Shown one piece after another: positions 1 through 12,188 of a stretch of DNA of 64,000 bases. Position 1 is the stretch's first letter; every line of letters begins with the position of its first letter. Source of the stretch: Pleodorina starrii (Eukaryota > Chlorophyta > Chlorophyceae > Chlamydomonadales > Volvocaceae); the NCBI GenBank assembly GCA_030267565.1, contig BRXU01000004.1, positions 7,084,001 to 7,148,000 of the forward strand, given 5' to 3'. The position numbers were made by a program, and so were the translations under genes. Under the pieces are notes generated by a model. The model was not told where the DNA came from, made no database searches, and saw nothing but the letters and a program-made list of their open reading frames with translations.

Positions 1-183
1 CCGCCTCGCCGATGCCTCAGGGGGCCAGCGCCTCGGCGAGCGTGAACACCAGGTTCAGCCGTTCGACTGTGTCCTACTGTGTACCCACTTGCGGACGTGA
101 CGCTGGACTGGCAGGGACGAGTAGTAGTACCCAGACTTTAGGAACTCTTTTGACTTTGGGAAAAAAGGGGGGGTCTACGTAGA

Positions 184-422
184 CTCCGTAACATGGTGGG
201 CTATTCTCCGCAAAGTAAGCGGACTTCACGGAGAATGATTCTCCGTAAAGTGACTCCGTAATCTCGCCCTATCTCGCCACCGGGTTCACGGAGAGCCTAC
301 GGAGAGTCTTTTTACGGAATATAAACAACATTTTACGGAGTCGTTGGCAAACCAAAAACTGCATATTACGGAGAGGCTACGGAAAGCCTTACGGAGGAGT
401 CGGCAACCCGCATATTACGGAG
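184..422. repeat. Inverted-repeat array of CTCCGTAA / TTACGGAG
   Basis: CTCCGTAA occurs at 184-191, 241-248 and 254-261. Its exact reverse complement TTACGGAG occurs at 333-340, 366-373, 389-396 and 415-422. Degenerate copies lie between. The left half carries one orientation and the right half the other, so the block could fold back. The right end also contains a short direct repeat, TTACGGAGGAGTCGGC followed by an ACC variant, at 389 and 415. It looks like a fold-back or MITE-like remnant. Confidence 0.7.
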
Positions 423-607
423 GAGTCGGCGACCCAAAAACACGTTAACTGCATCGCCGCGGATCCAGACCCCGAGAGGCATATCAAGTACGATGGTAGT
501 AAAACCACCGATTACGTGGCTGTCTGGAGTACGTAGGTGGCAAAGTCTTCCAGTGGCAAGATCCCTTTTCACCAAGTTCCCAAGCTAGGGATTGGCTTTG
601 GCTACTT

Positions 608-694
608 CAGGCCGGTCTGGGCCAGACGGGTAGTTCAGCCTGCTGCGGCCCAGTCCATACACTGGGCAACAGCAGGCCGGACTGGGCCAGACGG
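608..694. repeat. Direct repeat, 22-bp unit, two copies 65 bp apart
   Basis: Positions 608-629 and 673-694 differ at one base, within the core GGCCGGTCTGGGCCAGAC (T or A at the sixth base). The spacer contains a partial inverted copy around TGGGC/GCCCA. No coding potential is seen. Confidence 0.6.
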
Positions 695-3600
695 ATAGAG
701 ATAGATGTCCAGGGCCGACAGGCCTGCGCAGGCCGCACTTACGCACCCCGTGGTTGCTCGCCTTTGCGCTTTTTCATTGGGTTCGCTCGTTCCTGTCTGG
801 GTGGCTCGCGCTGTCTGGGCTGGTTCGTTTTTCCTCTGTCCTGGTGGTCTCCGCCGCAGGCACGGCCAGCTGGCCCGCTGACTCTCCCATTTTTTAAGTC
901 TGAAGCCCACTGTAACCGCTACTACTATTCACTTGGGAGGCCGCACACATGCAGCGAGCTGCTGGTCTTGCTCCTGGCCGCTAGCTCCCCCAGCAGATCT
1001 GCCAGCACAGCTACTCCCGGCCGCTAGCTCCAAGTCCACTCCAAGGCCGCTGGTCCACTTGTCTACTCCAAAGCCGGGGGGGCCCTATGGGTATCATGTA
1101 CGGATAGCTGTACGACGACAGTGTGACCGTCATTTTTCCACAGGTTGCCCAATTGTTCCGAATTTGGGCCACTTGCAGATGTCGCTGTCGACTTCGGCAC
1201 AACCAGCCACTCGGGCAGCCAGCAGTTCGCAAACTACCTGGGGTGGGCCCGAGCCTTGGGAGCCCTGGCACACCCACACGGGCAATCCAGTTTAGTTCGG
1301 TTTATACAGTTTATTACAGGCACCCCGCTAGGATTTATAGCGGCCCGGAAATTGCACAAAGCTGCACAGCACCGCGTGTTGTAACGGTATCCCTTCGAAT
1401 GCGTCGACCCGGCAGGCCTCCTTCGCGCGCCTTCCGCCACCTTGTCCACACGGGCTTGCGTCCTGGACAGCAGCGCGACCTTGAAGCCCTTGCTGCCCCA
1501 CCGCGAGGCGACCGCCGCCGATGTTCCAGGGCCATATCCGCATTTCCCAATCACCTGCGTGTTGCAATGTTTGAGGCGGTGTCTGTCAGGTCGTTTAATA
1601 AGGCGGCGGTAGTGGGCCCAACAGACGAGCAGCCCGGGTGCAATCGGGGAATCCCGTCCCAAAGTGAATACGTTTCAGTACTGGCCGGCCACCGACTGAC
1701 CGTTTGTCTTCCACGCATAATCACTCGTCCGTGTCCGCTAATGGGACGTTGACGGGCAGACGATGCGAAGGGCAGGGAAGGGCGTTGGGAAGCGTTAGGG
1801 ATCTGCGAATCGTCTCTCGTGCGGCTCGGCCTGTGTGAAGCGCTGCCAGATAAGGGAACGGTAGACGGAAACCTGGACGAAAATTGCGGTGTCGAACGGC
1901 CTGGCGCCCGATGCCTAAACGGTGTCGGAGGCGTGCACTGGCGTGCAGCTGGGCTCAAGCTAGCCCCGCGCGCCGAGCCTCGCGCACCAATTCCAGTGTC
2001 TGTCTGCAGCTCATAATCATACATGGCTCCCGCCGGGCGGCAGTTATCCAATGCGTTGGGTACTTTTTGGCCACTTGCACGTGCAACTTAGTTTTACCGA
2101 CGTTGGGACGACGGCACAATCGGCACTGTAAGCCCAAAACTTTAAGAGCGTGCTCTGGCGTGTTCGGGCACGGTATCTGAGCATGTCGATACTTTTCTCC
2201 AAGGAGAACATACATGTGCAGGGTTCACGAGATTGTATGGTTCATTTCAGAGGGTCCCAGCAGGCGCAGTCCTCCGACGTTCAGAATCAGAACACACGAG
2301 CACACACGTTTAGCACCCATACGGCCATACCGCATCCGGTGCGCAGCTTCTGCCCTCCGTTCCTAATGCTGTACCAGGGAGCTATCCGCAGCGGCGGCAC
2401 ACCGATAGACCCCATCAGGTAGACAGCGGGGGCACGGTTTGCCAAGTCGGGCGCGCAGTTGGGGAATTTTTGAAACCAGAAGCGCACAAACTTCGTCGCA
2501 GCGAAACGCATGCAGGCCGGCCAACTCGTTCCCCCACCAATTCACGGCCTTCAAGCGGGGTCGCCTGCAGGATAGCCCGGATGTATTGTGCAAACCCTAT
2601 GGCTCCTGAGGACACCGGGCCAATGAAGGACGCCTGGGTACGTGGGTAGAGCGAGCGATATGTACCGCAGGGTGCAGCCTGTTGAGCAGCCAGTGCTCTG
2701 GTGGCATCTTCACCGCGGTGGCACGTCTCGCTCATCATGTCATCCCTATTGGGATTTTAGTCTTTTGGAGCTTCGGGCCCTGGCCCGAGAATTGCCACTT
2801 TTTGTTATGGCGGGAGAAGTCTTGCTGCGTCAGCACCAGCAGGACAGATGAAATATCTCCCCCTCATGTGCCCGCCCCAAACCCGCGTCGTTGATACAAA
2901 TTGGGGTGTACATGGAGATGGCATCTGTCTTTGACAATCGAGCTCTTGCCTGTGCGAGAGGAGTACCTCCGAGTCAGCGCCCATTAGGATGGGAGCATGG
3001 GACGCAAATATCTCGCCCAAAACTCAGCACCATGGACTTCTATAACCATGAGCATACATGAATGCTCATCGCCCCATGCATTTGAGTCTCTAGTTAGAAA
3101 AAACCATGGAGTTGTGTCGGGCGCGGAAATATCACGTCGTACGCATGCGTATCCTATAATAGTCAGCAATCAACGTCAGTTTTCATACACCAGTTTGTTT
3201 ATGGCTAATGCATAAATAGTATGGAGAGGGGCTAGTTAGATTAAGCGACACACACCCGAAATAAGCAAGACCCGCGCGCCGCCGCGAGTTCCTTCCAGGC
3301 AGCTTCCAGGCCGCGAATGCAGTTTTTTCGAGTTCAGAGGGCTTGCACCAGACGACAGCAAAGCTTTTGCGGCGTAGTCTGTGGCAGCAACGGGCGGACG
3401 GGTGACGATGGCGCTGACTCGACGGTGGCCGCAAGGGGACCCAGCGGCACCATTGAATTCTGCCAGTGGAAAACAACAGTAGAAGGCTTGACAGGTTCTG
3501 CCAACAGGGCGTCACCGCTGCAGGTGCGGAAACGCCGTGCTCTCTTTCGACGCGGTTTGTTGCATCTGTATTTGCAGGTTATCTGTCGGCGCAGTATTCC

Positions 3601-3697
3601 AGGAAATTAACAGTTTTATCGCCGTGGGACCAATCATTTTCGGCGCAGAAGCTGGTTAACAACTGCCACATCCCACCTGTTCCTTCCGTGCTCGCAG

Positions 3698-4920
3698 TTT
3701 ATCTTGGATGATTTCACCTCGCCTTCAAGGCAGACTGCATGCGCGTTTCGGCGAGCGGTGTGCGTTCCTTTCCAGCCGGCAGTATCGTCGATTCGCGCTG
3801 CGCTTGAGCGCCAGGTGAGAGACGCAAATACCGGCGTCTTCAGGCAACAGTAAGGCACTGCGACGCCTTACATGAATCAACCTTTTCAGCTCACGCATTC
3901 GCCCTGCATGTTTGCAGGTCCGGATTCTACTGCTGGACAGCTGCGCGCGCTCCCGGTGCTGTGATGTATACGCAGCCCACTCCCTTCTTACGCAGCATGG
4001 TCTCCAGTGCTCAATCATGCACCCGGGGAAATCACACGCCCATGTGCCGCTCTTTGCCAGTTCCATCGGCGCACCCTTTCTGGTCGTGACGTCAGGTGAG
4101 GCTGAAACCCAGCTCTTCCACGGACTCGTTACCAAGCACGTCCGCGGCGCCATCTACCGTATATAGCCCAGCCGATCCGCTCCCCCCCCCCGCGCGCCGC
4201 CCCTTTTGCTGCCACCTTACAGGCGATACGGACGAGTTGGTGGTGGTTGACGGCGCCCTGCGGGAGCACCTGCTGGTTGCACCCTGCACCCCAGCCTACC
4301 AGCGCACCCTGACCGCCAACATCCCGGACCTATTCATTGGCACCCTCGCCCGCCTGCAGCAACTGGTCACGTACATGGCCTCGGCAATCTCGCTCAACTT
4401 TGCCAGCCAGGGAGTCGACACGCCGCCATGGCGCCGCACGGCGGCGCTGCTGAGCCGCTGGGCGGTCGTTAAGGAGCATCAGGCGGCGGAGCTTGTGTTT
4501 GCGCCGCTGCCGCCGCTGCCGCCGCTGCCACAAGTGCGCGCCGTCGAGAATCACGTGGAGCTGCCGCTGCCTTCGCAGGAGCTTCAGCAGCGGCAATCGC
4601 CAGCGGCGGGCGGCCCGTCATCCGCCGCTGATGATGCGGAAAGCCCGCCGGAGACGGTGCAAGCGGCGGGTCCCGAGGGCCAGGTCGACGGCGATGGCGA
4701 GGCTGTGCGGCAGCGCCCGTTTATCGTTGTGCGCGGCTTCGAGGTGGGCGGAAGCGGGGCGCCTGCGCGGGTTGCGCGTCAGCGCGGGGTGTGGCCGAGC
4801 GTCAAGCCGGGAGGCCTGGCGAGCCTATGCCGGAAGCAGAGCGGCGGCACACCCGGGAGCAGCACCGGGAGCGAGGGGGTTTTGGGGGCGTCGCCGGCCA
4901 GCGTGTTCCGGGGCGATTGA
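3698..4920 (+). CDS. DUF506 (PDDEXK-like) family protein, 5' end unresolved
   Basis: Exons read with consistent phase are 3698-3814 (less certain), 3918-4095 and 4223-4920, ending in TGA at 4918-4920. The conserved C-terminal half of the plant DUF506 family (Pfam PDDEXK_6) is clear. It has an AAHSLLTQHG element in the second exon, then VVVDGALREHLLVAPCTPAY, a PDLFIG-like stretch, and the signature SQGVDTPPWRR followed by LLSRWAV. In plants the same block reads roughly IDLDFR...FEIAR...FVG...PPWR. The family has a nuclease-like fold but no established activity. The last ~120 residues are low-complexity Pro/Gln/Gly and not conserved. The N-terminal exons could not be fixed; the exon at 3698 rests only on splice signals and open frame. 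Confidence 0.72.
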
Positions 4921-7900
4921 CTAGAGCGACGCTCCTTCACGTTTCCCTAAGGACCTGCCTGCAGAAAGGCGGCTTCCGCGCCTTATGGCTGACTTTCTGT
5001 GTGTGGCAGGTGGTGTGCTGTGCGTTGTAATGGGATGAGGGATGTTGCCGACGGCTGCGCAAGACGCGGGCGCAGATTACTGCTCATGGTAATGCATGGT
5101 GTGCTCGTATGCGTGTGCCTAGTATGGTCAGCGAGAGCTCATGGGTCATAAGGTTTATCGGCTGAGTCGAGAATCCGACAGAGAATGCGCGCTCCAAGGC
5201 AGCGCCCTATATATACCTGCTGCGAAATTTTCCGCCTTCGATTTTGGCGTGCGCCCTTCATGTCCTCCTCTGCCCGGGCCCTTCCGGGCCTGATGGTTCC
5301 ACCGTCATCTGCGTGCTTCGCAGTATGTCTTAGGTAGTTGTTTTCAAGCTCGCCCTCCGGTTTTTCTTGTGTGTTTCGGAGCTAGTAGAGGGAATGAGGT
5401 TTCTGCGTTGCCTCGCAGTGTAGATCGGGGAGTGGCGGAGTGTCCCCGCCCCCTTAAGCTGACAGGACGTGTCTGCTGGACCAGCAGTGTGGTGCGAAGG
5501 CGCCGCCTTTCCAGGCGTCTGCTTCACGGCGTATTTTCTTCTTTCTCGCTGCTGCCTCTGCGGGAAAGGCCAAATTTAATGTGTTTGTTTGCATGTTGGT
5601 GCATGTCTGGTGCTGTGGGCGTGTGTTTCCACGGCTTGCTCCGTCTTCTCTCTCTTTCGTCAAACCTTTCCTATCTTCGGTTTTGCAAACTGACGAATGT
5701 CTGGTTGGCGTTTCGACTGATTGCTGGGCACTGGTACGTTTGCCGCGCTCTTGTTCAATGTTTGTCCGCGTGGGGCGCATTCCGCAATGGCGACAGAGCC
5801 GTCCTGAATGTACCGTAGCAATTGCTTCGCCTAGTGCGGATGATAACTGCTGTCCTGGGATTCATGGTTTGGTTTAAGGTCTATACTCTCAAGTAGTCAT
5901 TACTTTTGAGAGCTGTTGGCAAGTTTGTTGCTTGTTACGGCCTGTGCCAGTGGTTGTCAATGGGCCAATGTATGGGCACATTCGTTTGACGGATTGGGAT
6001 ATGGGGGAGCGGCACGTGAAGTGGCGCGGGGTAGTGTGTATGGCAGCAGTGGAGCACGCGTTCTCGCTATGGGGGAAAAGGCGGTTCCAAAGGTATTGGT
6101 GTTTCGAACTGTCCTGTTGCTGGTGGCCGTTTGCAGCGTTGCATTGTCGAGTACCCAAGGACGCGGCAACATCAGTCGCGGATGCGGGATGTGTCGTGTG
6201 CACCAAGTCGGGGGTGAGGGCCTGTCTGTTTTTATAGCGCTTCGTGGGTAGACGGGTGGGTTTGGCACGCGCCCGTGGTAACGCTGGTAATTGCAGCGTC
6301 GTTCGGTTCAATTTTCGTTTGTTCAGTGGTGTATTTGTTGCTGTGGCTGTGTGAATTCGTTTTGGGTTATTTCTTTTTGTGCACTGGTCGTGTGTGTGAC
6401 TTACGGTAGTTGCGGCTTGGCGCTTCAGGACACGGACTGTTCACAGTGGCCACGAAGGCATGGCGCTCGTTACCACAAGCCCTTGGGTTTCTTGACTTTG
6501 CTACGACTCTGCACATAGACCTGCGGCGCCCGGCGGGTGGGCGTCGAGCTTGCGCGCGCCGGGCGGATGTGAAGTCCTTATCACTCCTGGAAATGAGGCA
6601 ATCGGTTTTGGCTTGATGTAATCAGACGTCCTTTACCAGAGCTCCCGGGACGCTAGACCGCCAAGCGCAGCGAGGCGCAATAGAACGCTGCAAGTGGCAC
6701 AAATGGCCACACGGCCGTGGGAGCGCGTGTTGAGAGCCAGTGCAGTCACGCTGCAGAAGGTGGGGCGCGCCACCGGTTCGCAGAAGCGTAAGCCATGAAA
6801 GTGCAGATTACCGGTAGCAGAGGCGCTGCGACGGGAGGCGCCAGATGCTACCGGCAGTCGGTCCAGGAGCCTTCCTTTGCTGTCCGTGGGTCCTGTGCGG
6901 GTTGGACCCGATAGCTAAAGCGGGTATGCGGTTGCGAGCACACAGCAGGCGATTGGACTTCCCGAGTCAGCTTATCTCAACCTCTTTGCATGTGAATGTG
7001 TGCACACAACAAACACGGCTTGCCCTCAGGACGCCGCCGTGGCGAAAGCAACCACACCAACACTCAGGCGCTCGCTGCGCCAGACGTCCAAAGCCTCTCT
7101 CCTCTCTTCCTGGCAAATCCTCCTCCTCCCCTCACCGTCCCACGCAGCCCAAACGACCTTCCCCGGTCCACCCGTGTCGCCCGAGAGATATCCTACATCG
7201 GCGCACAGCCAAAAACGCCTGCTAGCTCTGCCTGTCTGATCCATGAAGACCACCATAACTACCCTTCCGAAGGTCTGCAGCCCACCCTAACAAAAACAAC
7301 GACAACAACCAACCTTTTCTAGTACCCTCAAGAAGCGTCGAAACGAGTACTCCCATGTCTTATGTGCGAAATACGGTATGTACACCAGCGGCGGACAGCT
7401 GCATGCGTAGCAGACCCGCAGAACCTTAGGCACATGCATGTGTGGTGGACTGCAGGAGGCAAAAACCCACGTGCCACCGCGGCCGATCGCTTTGCCGCCC
7501 ACGGCTCCGCCACCGCACAGCGCGCACCTGCACCGCCCCCAGGACCCTGCTTTCCTTGCTTGCTTTCGCAGTACCCGTACGTGTCCCCGCCTACCCGGTT
7601 GCCCCTCAATTCAGCGTCACACAGCCCCGTAACAACCGTCGCCGTCATGAACACGTCATCAACACGGACGGCAAGCGCCAAAGAATATAAACGAGAAAGA
7701 GGGTTGTTTGTTAATGTACAGCCGCCGCGGCAACGTAATGCTGCTGCGGACACTCGGTCGATAAGGCACACGTGCGTACCAGTCGTACAGATGCGCATGT
7801 GTACTGTTTCCCTTGCCCTCAACTTATACATAAGCCCTACTCGGGGTAAATTTTTTTGGAGGAAAAGCCTTTCCACTTGACTTGAGGCAACAGGCGGTGT

Positions 7901-8164
7901 ACAGGGAAATGACTCTCTTGCAGGTCTTGGTCACGCGAGGTCAAAGTCACAACAGTACAAGTCGTACAACGGCTAACGCCAAAACAAAAATGCGCAGACA
8001 AGGTACATGCTTCCCTGTTCGCACACCCCGCAGCGAAACCCGCGTCATGTCAACACACCAGCCGCATCCCACAACCACGTCCCGCCGCGGCGCGCAGCAC
8101 AGCCGCACTTGGGGTGGTATTAGGGTTTCCAGGCAGTGCAGCTGCTCCTCTCACTTCCTGAGTC
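4921..8164. other. Intergenic region between convergent DUF506 and CDO genes
   Basis: This is the 3' side of both neighbours. About 5030-6620 is T/G-rich on the + strand, like a long algal 3' UTR. About 7000-8160 is C/A-rich on the + strand, which is the same bias for a transcript read from the - strand. I see no exon with a recognisable domain or consistent splice phase. Confidence 0.45.
5026..5030 (+). terminator. Candidate poly(A) signal TGTAA for the DUF506 gene
   Basis: TGTAA, the usual poly(A) signal of volvocine algae, lies 106 nt after the DUF506 stop codon. Another TGTAA near 6616 would give a 1.7-kb 3' UTR, which is also possible because the intervening sequence is T/G-rich. Confidence 0.45.
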
Positions 8165-10277
8165 TCACGCCGCGAGGATGCAGTGGCGCGAGTAGAACCC
8201 GGGGATGCACTCCGTCACCTTACCGCCCTCCACCGCCTTGGCGCGGCGGATGGGCGGGCAGTACACGTGCAGCGTGCACGCCAGCGTACCCGGGTCGCCC
8301 TCCCCCTCGGCCGCCGCCGCCGCCATCGTCGCCGTCACTCCGCCGCCGTCAGCCGGCAGCACGTCCCGACGTGAGCTGCAGCCCACCGAGTGCATGGCGA
8401 TGTTGTCATTGATGTAAGACACATCGCCCACCTGCGGAAGGAGCCACGGCGCCCACTCGCATCACCGACGCCGCGCCCCACGAAGCCACGATTGACGCCG
8501 TACAGAGTTGCTCACAGCATCTGGGCGGCCAAGGCAAGCTCCGCGCCAAACACAACAATCCAGCACATCGTCCCCAGCCCGGCCCGGCCCGGCCTCACCG
8601 TCTTGTCGGTTATCTGGGTCGGCGTCAGCTCCGCGACGGCGACGCCACCGGTGGCGGCTGCGCCGGCCCCTGGCGCCTGCGGGCCCACCGTGATGGGCGG
8701 GTACTGCGTCTCTCGCACCTGGCCGTCCAGCACCGCGAACCAGCAGTGGCTGCGCACAGGAGAAAAAGCCAGAGTGAAATGTACTGCAATGCGTTTCACT
8801 CAGTGAGTACGGAAGTTTGTGGATTGCTGGCCTTTCGTTCGCTGCATGGGTTGCGTTGGCACGCCGGCGGAGGACGAACCGAGAGACGACGGGAGGGTTG
8901 CTTCACACATGGCGAGGGCGGGAGCGCGGATCCGAGGACGGATTGGGGAGCCGGGGGCGGTGTGCACATACCTGTTGGCATGGGTGTGCACGCGGCTCGT
9001 TTGCCCAGACCTCCAGCACAGCAACTGCGTGTGCGGACAAGTCCACTTGGTCAACTTCAGATGAGCCCCCTTGGACCAGTCACGTGCAGGTGGGGGGTTG
9101 GACCGCGTGGCGAATGGCATCTAAGCGGCGCCGAAGTACGAAGTGTGGCGCTACGGCAGTGAAGGAAAGGAAGGGAAAAAGTTCGGACTTCGTATTTCTA
9201 GGGGATGTACGGGAAGTTCGTAGTTCGCGAGTTAGGTGGGAGAGCGTAAGTAGGACGTATAGGAAGTGGATTGTGATATGGTATATGGTTGTTGTAAATG
9301 GGGAGAGGTATGGAGGCAACAAAACGGCATGGCCCCGAAAAAATGTTGAGTTCATGGCTCGCACCCCTCTTTTCAAGCCTTGCCGTGCAGACAAGGTGAC
9401 TCCACAAAGCGCCCGCAACGTTCATCACCATGTCCTCGGGCATAAGGCCGCACGCCGCTGGCTGATAATCCGATGCACTTTGCTCGTGAATTCTCTGCTC
9501 GTGGATGCAACCTCGCACCATGACTTCAAAGTCCTCCGTCGCCCAGAGCAGGTGCCGCAGGTAGCTGTGCTCGTTCCAGGCAGCGTAGTTCCGCCAGTCG
9601 CCCGACCCCGCCAAGCTGTACGCCTGTGAAAGGCGGAACGGCTACGCCTCGGGGTGTGCTTGCTGCACGGCATATGGGTAACGCTTTCGGAGCCACCAAC
9701 GCCCTCCTGTTCGACAAAAGATCAAAAGAGCTGCGTTAAGTCGGTAGGCATGACGCCTACAGACGCAGCAGTACACAATAGCACGCGCGTCCCCCGGTGT
9801 TGTCGAAGCTGGAGCGCAACTGTTACGTAACCGTGGCGCTTCCGTAAAACAATTTACAGTTTGTTTCACGCCGCGAAGTATTATTCAAGCACCTTCAGCA
9901 GGTCATTTATGCGTCCGTTGAGGCGCCGGAAGGAAGCAGCGTCCTGTCGGAAGTCGAGGACTGCACCGCTCGCCCGCTCGTTCTTGAACGTCGCGGTGAG
10001 CTCAGAGGCCAGAGCGCGCAGATGGCATGGCACAGACAAAACGATATGCTTTGAAAGATAAGCTGACGGAGCCTGCGGCCATCAGACGCGTCGAGCACGT
10101 CAGCGCCACGTCCGTCGCGACAGCACTCGGCAACCCTCGGCAACCGTCCTCGCAGGCCGAGAGCATGACCAACTCGATGTTCGTTTCACCCAGTAACAAC
10201 GCCCTTACCTGACGGCTCACTACCACGACAGCCTCGTCCTCCTCCGTATTTGCAAATTGGGCCCGGTCGTGCGGCAT
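8165..10277 (-). CDS. CDO1: Cysteine dioxygenase
   Basis: Six exons, all phases consistent, predict 274 residues: 10209-10277, 9893-10072, 9519-9623, 8972-9024, 8599-8749 and 8165-8431. The enzyme oxidises L-cysteine to cysteine sulfinate with a non-heme iron. The three metal ligands are present: His131 and His133 in SRVHTHANSHCWF, and His200 in YINDNIAMHSVG. Cys138 (SHCW) and Tyr243 (LHVYCPP) match the residues that form the Cys-Tyr cofactor in animal CDO. Arg106 (YLRHLLW) aligns with the substrate-carboxylate arginine. An insertion of about 30 residues rich in Ala/Gly separates the third His from the final strand. No transit peptide is obvious, so a cytosolic location is likely. The first exon (23 residues) is the least certain. 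Confidence 0.9.
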
Positions 10278-12188
10278 CCTAAAGGGGCCGGCCCTGGCCG
10301 GCTCAAAGGCAAACTCCGGTCAGCGGCAGGACTCTGGCATGCAACAGGTCCTTAACTAGTCAAACCTACTTCTGTTTCTTGATCAGCAAAAGCTTTCAGT
10401 GCCGGTTGGTTTATGGCGCCAACGCTAGGCGCCTTCGTAACGAGGTTTTACACTCAAAATCGCGACTGTCCTGCTAAGCTTATTGAAATTTTAGCTAGTT
10501 GAAGCAAAAGATGTTGCTGTATATGATATCAACCAAACAAACCCTAATTCAACTCGATTCCAGATGCCGTAGCATAAGCGGTCGGCAGGTTACGACACCG
10601 TTGCTGTCTATAAGCCAACGTCCTGCCGTCACTGGAGGTGTATACTGGGCCTGCATCGCTGGCGCACGCAAATTGGGGCACTGTTCACAACTATTCCGAC
10701 TCCGTCCCTCGACTACCGGTAACCCCGACTAACGGCCGGCCAACGCCAACCGGTGCTGCCCTGTGCTGCTGTGCATTTAGCCCTGTTTAAGGCAAGACTG
10801 ATTACAGTGCACTTGCGTTGGGTGTTTCGGGATTTGGAGTAGGCGCAGAGGGGTATCGCACGCGCGACTTCCTTATAGCCTTATCATTTGGAACCTGGAA
10901 ACTCCAACACTGTCCTTCACGACGCGCTCACTCGGCTGAGCCCTGGGCAGCCTTCACAGTCTGGATGCCGAAGAGTTGTCACACCATGCCACCGAAGCCT
11001 GCGAAACTGATATCCCGGCACCACGAAACGTGCTGCAGTAGCTGCAGCGGACCCCGATCGGCCATCCATGCTTATCGCGCCGTCGGTGCGCCTCCCAGGC
11101 ACCCAAGACAAGATCAGGAAGGGCTCTATGGATGATGAAGACGACGGCAACAGGTGCGCCCCAGCCACGAACACCGACGGGGACCAGTTTCGTCATCCCC
11201 GCGACGCCGACAGTAGAGAATTGAACGAAGGTGCGTAGGAAAATGTAACATTACTCTGGGGTGGTATGCTGAGCCGTGCTGCTCATGGTTGGATGCTGAG
11301 CTCCGCAGCCTCCGTGAAAGTGGGTGTGCAAGGCTTTCACATGGGGCGGCTGCGGCATTCAGGGCAGCGGAAAGGCGTTCAACGGCAGTCCAGCGGCGCT
11401 CGCCCTGCATGTTGCTCGCTCGATGGTGCAGCGGAACGGCTGCCGTTTTTGCAACCTCCCGCACACAACCCGTTCAAATCGACAGTGCAGCTTTTCGCGA
11501 GGACAACCCGTCATTGCGGGGGCATTGTACCTAGTCGTCGATGACATGCACCAGTGCATCGTGTGGGGGAGAGGGGAAATTCACAAATAGGCGATTCGCC
11601 AGTGGCGGTTACACCGATCACAGAAATCGTGCACACGGATGGCAATACTCAACTCGAGACTGAGGGAAAAACAGCTGTGCAGTTCACGAACAATGGCGGC
11701 TCATAATACTCGCTTCAACTCGCCTCGAAGCAATCCAACGAAATCGCAAAATTTCATGCGTCTCGCAAGAAAGGTCCAACTCGCAATCCCCACGCAGGCC
11801 TCTCTCGCACGAGGGGGCCCGGCCCGTCACATACCATACATAACTCGTAACTTTCTTCTGCAGGTGTGCACGGCCGCGGCACACGAGTCCGGTGCTTCGC
11901 AGAGCCACACGGCAACAGCCTGTCAGTAAACAGAGCTCTCGTCGCTCGGTACTAGCCGGGCGGACCCGATTGTATGCGTGCTCACTCGTCATCGCGGATC
12001 ATGGCATTGCCAATCTTCGGTGCCAATTAATACGGAAATAGATGTCGTCAAGCAGGTGCAGGTTGCGCCTGACCACTCACTCACTCGAATCACTCCCCTG
12101 TCCTTACCAACGGAAATGAGCCTCCGGGTAATGCACACCCACCACACCGCCCATGCCCGTGCGCAGGGCACGCCACAAAACAGAAGAC
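10278..12188. other. Intergenic region (CDO promoter and 3' UTR of the thylakoid-protein gene)
   Basis: Both flanking genes are on the - strand, so the left part is the likely CDO promoter and the right part the 3' UTR of the upstream gene. TTACA at 11609-11613 (TGTAA on the - strand) would end a 0.58-kb 3' UTR. I find no coding exon. Confidence 0.5.
11609..11613 (-). terminator. Candidate poly(A) signal (TGTAA on - strand)
   Basis: TTACA on the + strand, 576 nt beyond the stop codon of the gene at 12189-14300. It is the first such motif I noticed downstream of that gene. Confidence 0.4.

Larger units (their letters stand above)
1..3697. other. Non-coding region upstream of the DUF506 gene
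   Basis: I see no convincing coding exon here. All six frames carry only short, compositionally random open stretches. It holds an array of CTCCGTAA/TTACGGAG words at about 184-422, a duplicated 22-bp unit at 608-694, and a segment at about 765-860 that resembles 25028-25100. Undetected 5' exons of the DUF506 gene could lie towards the right end. Confidence 0.5.
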
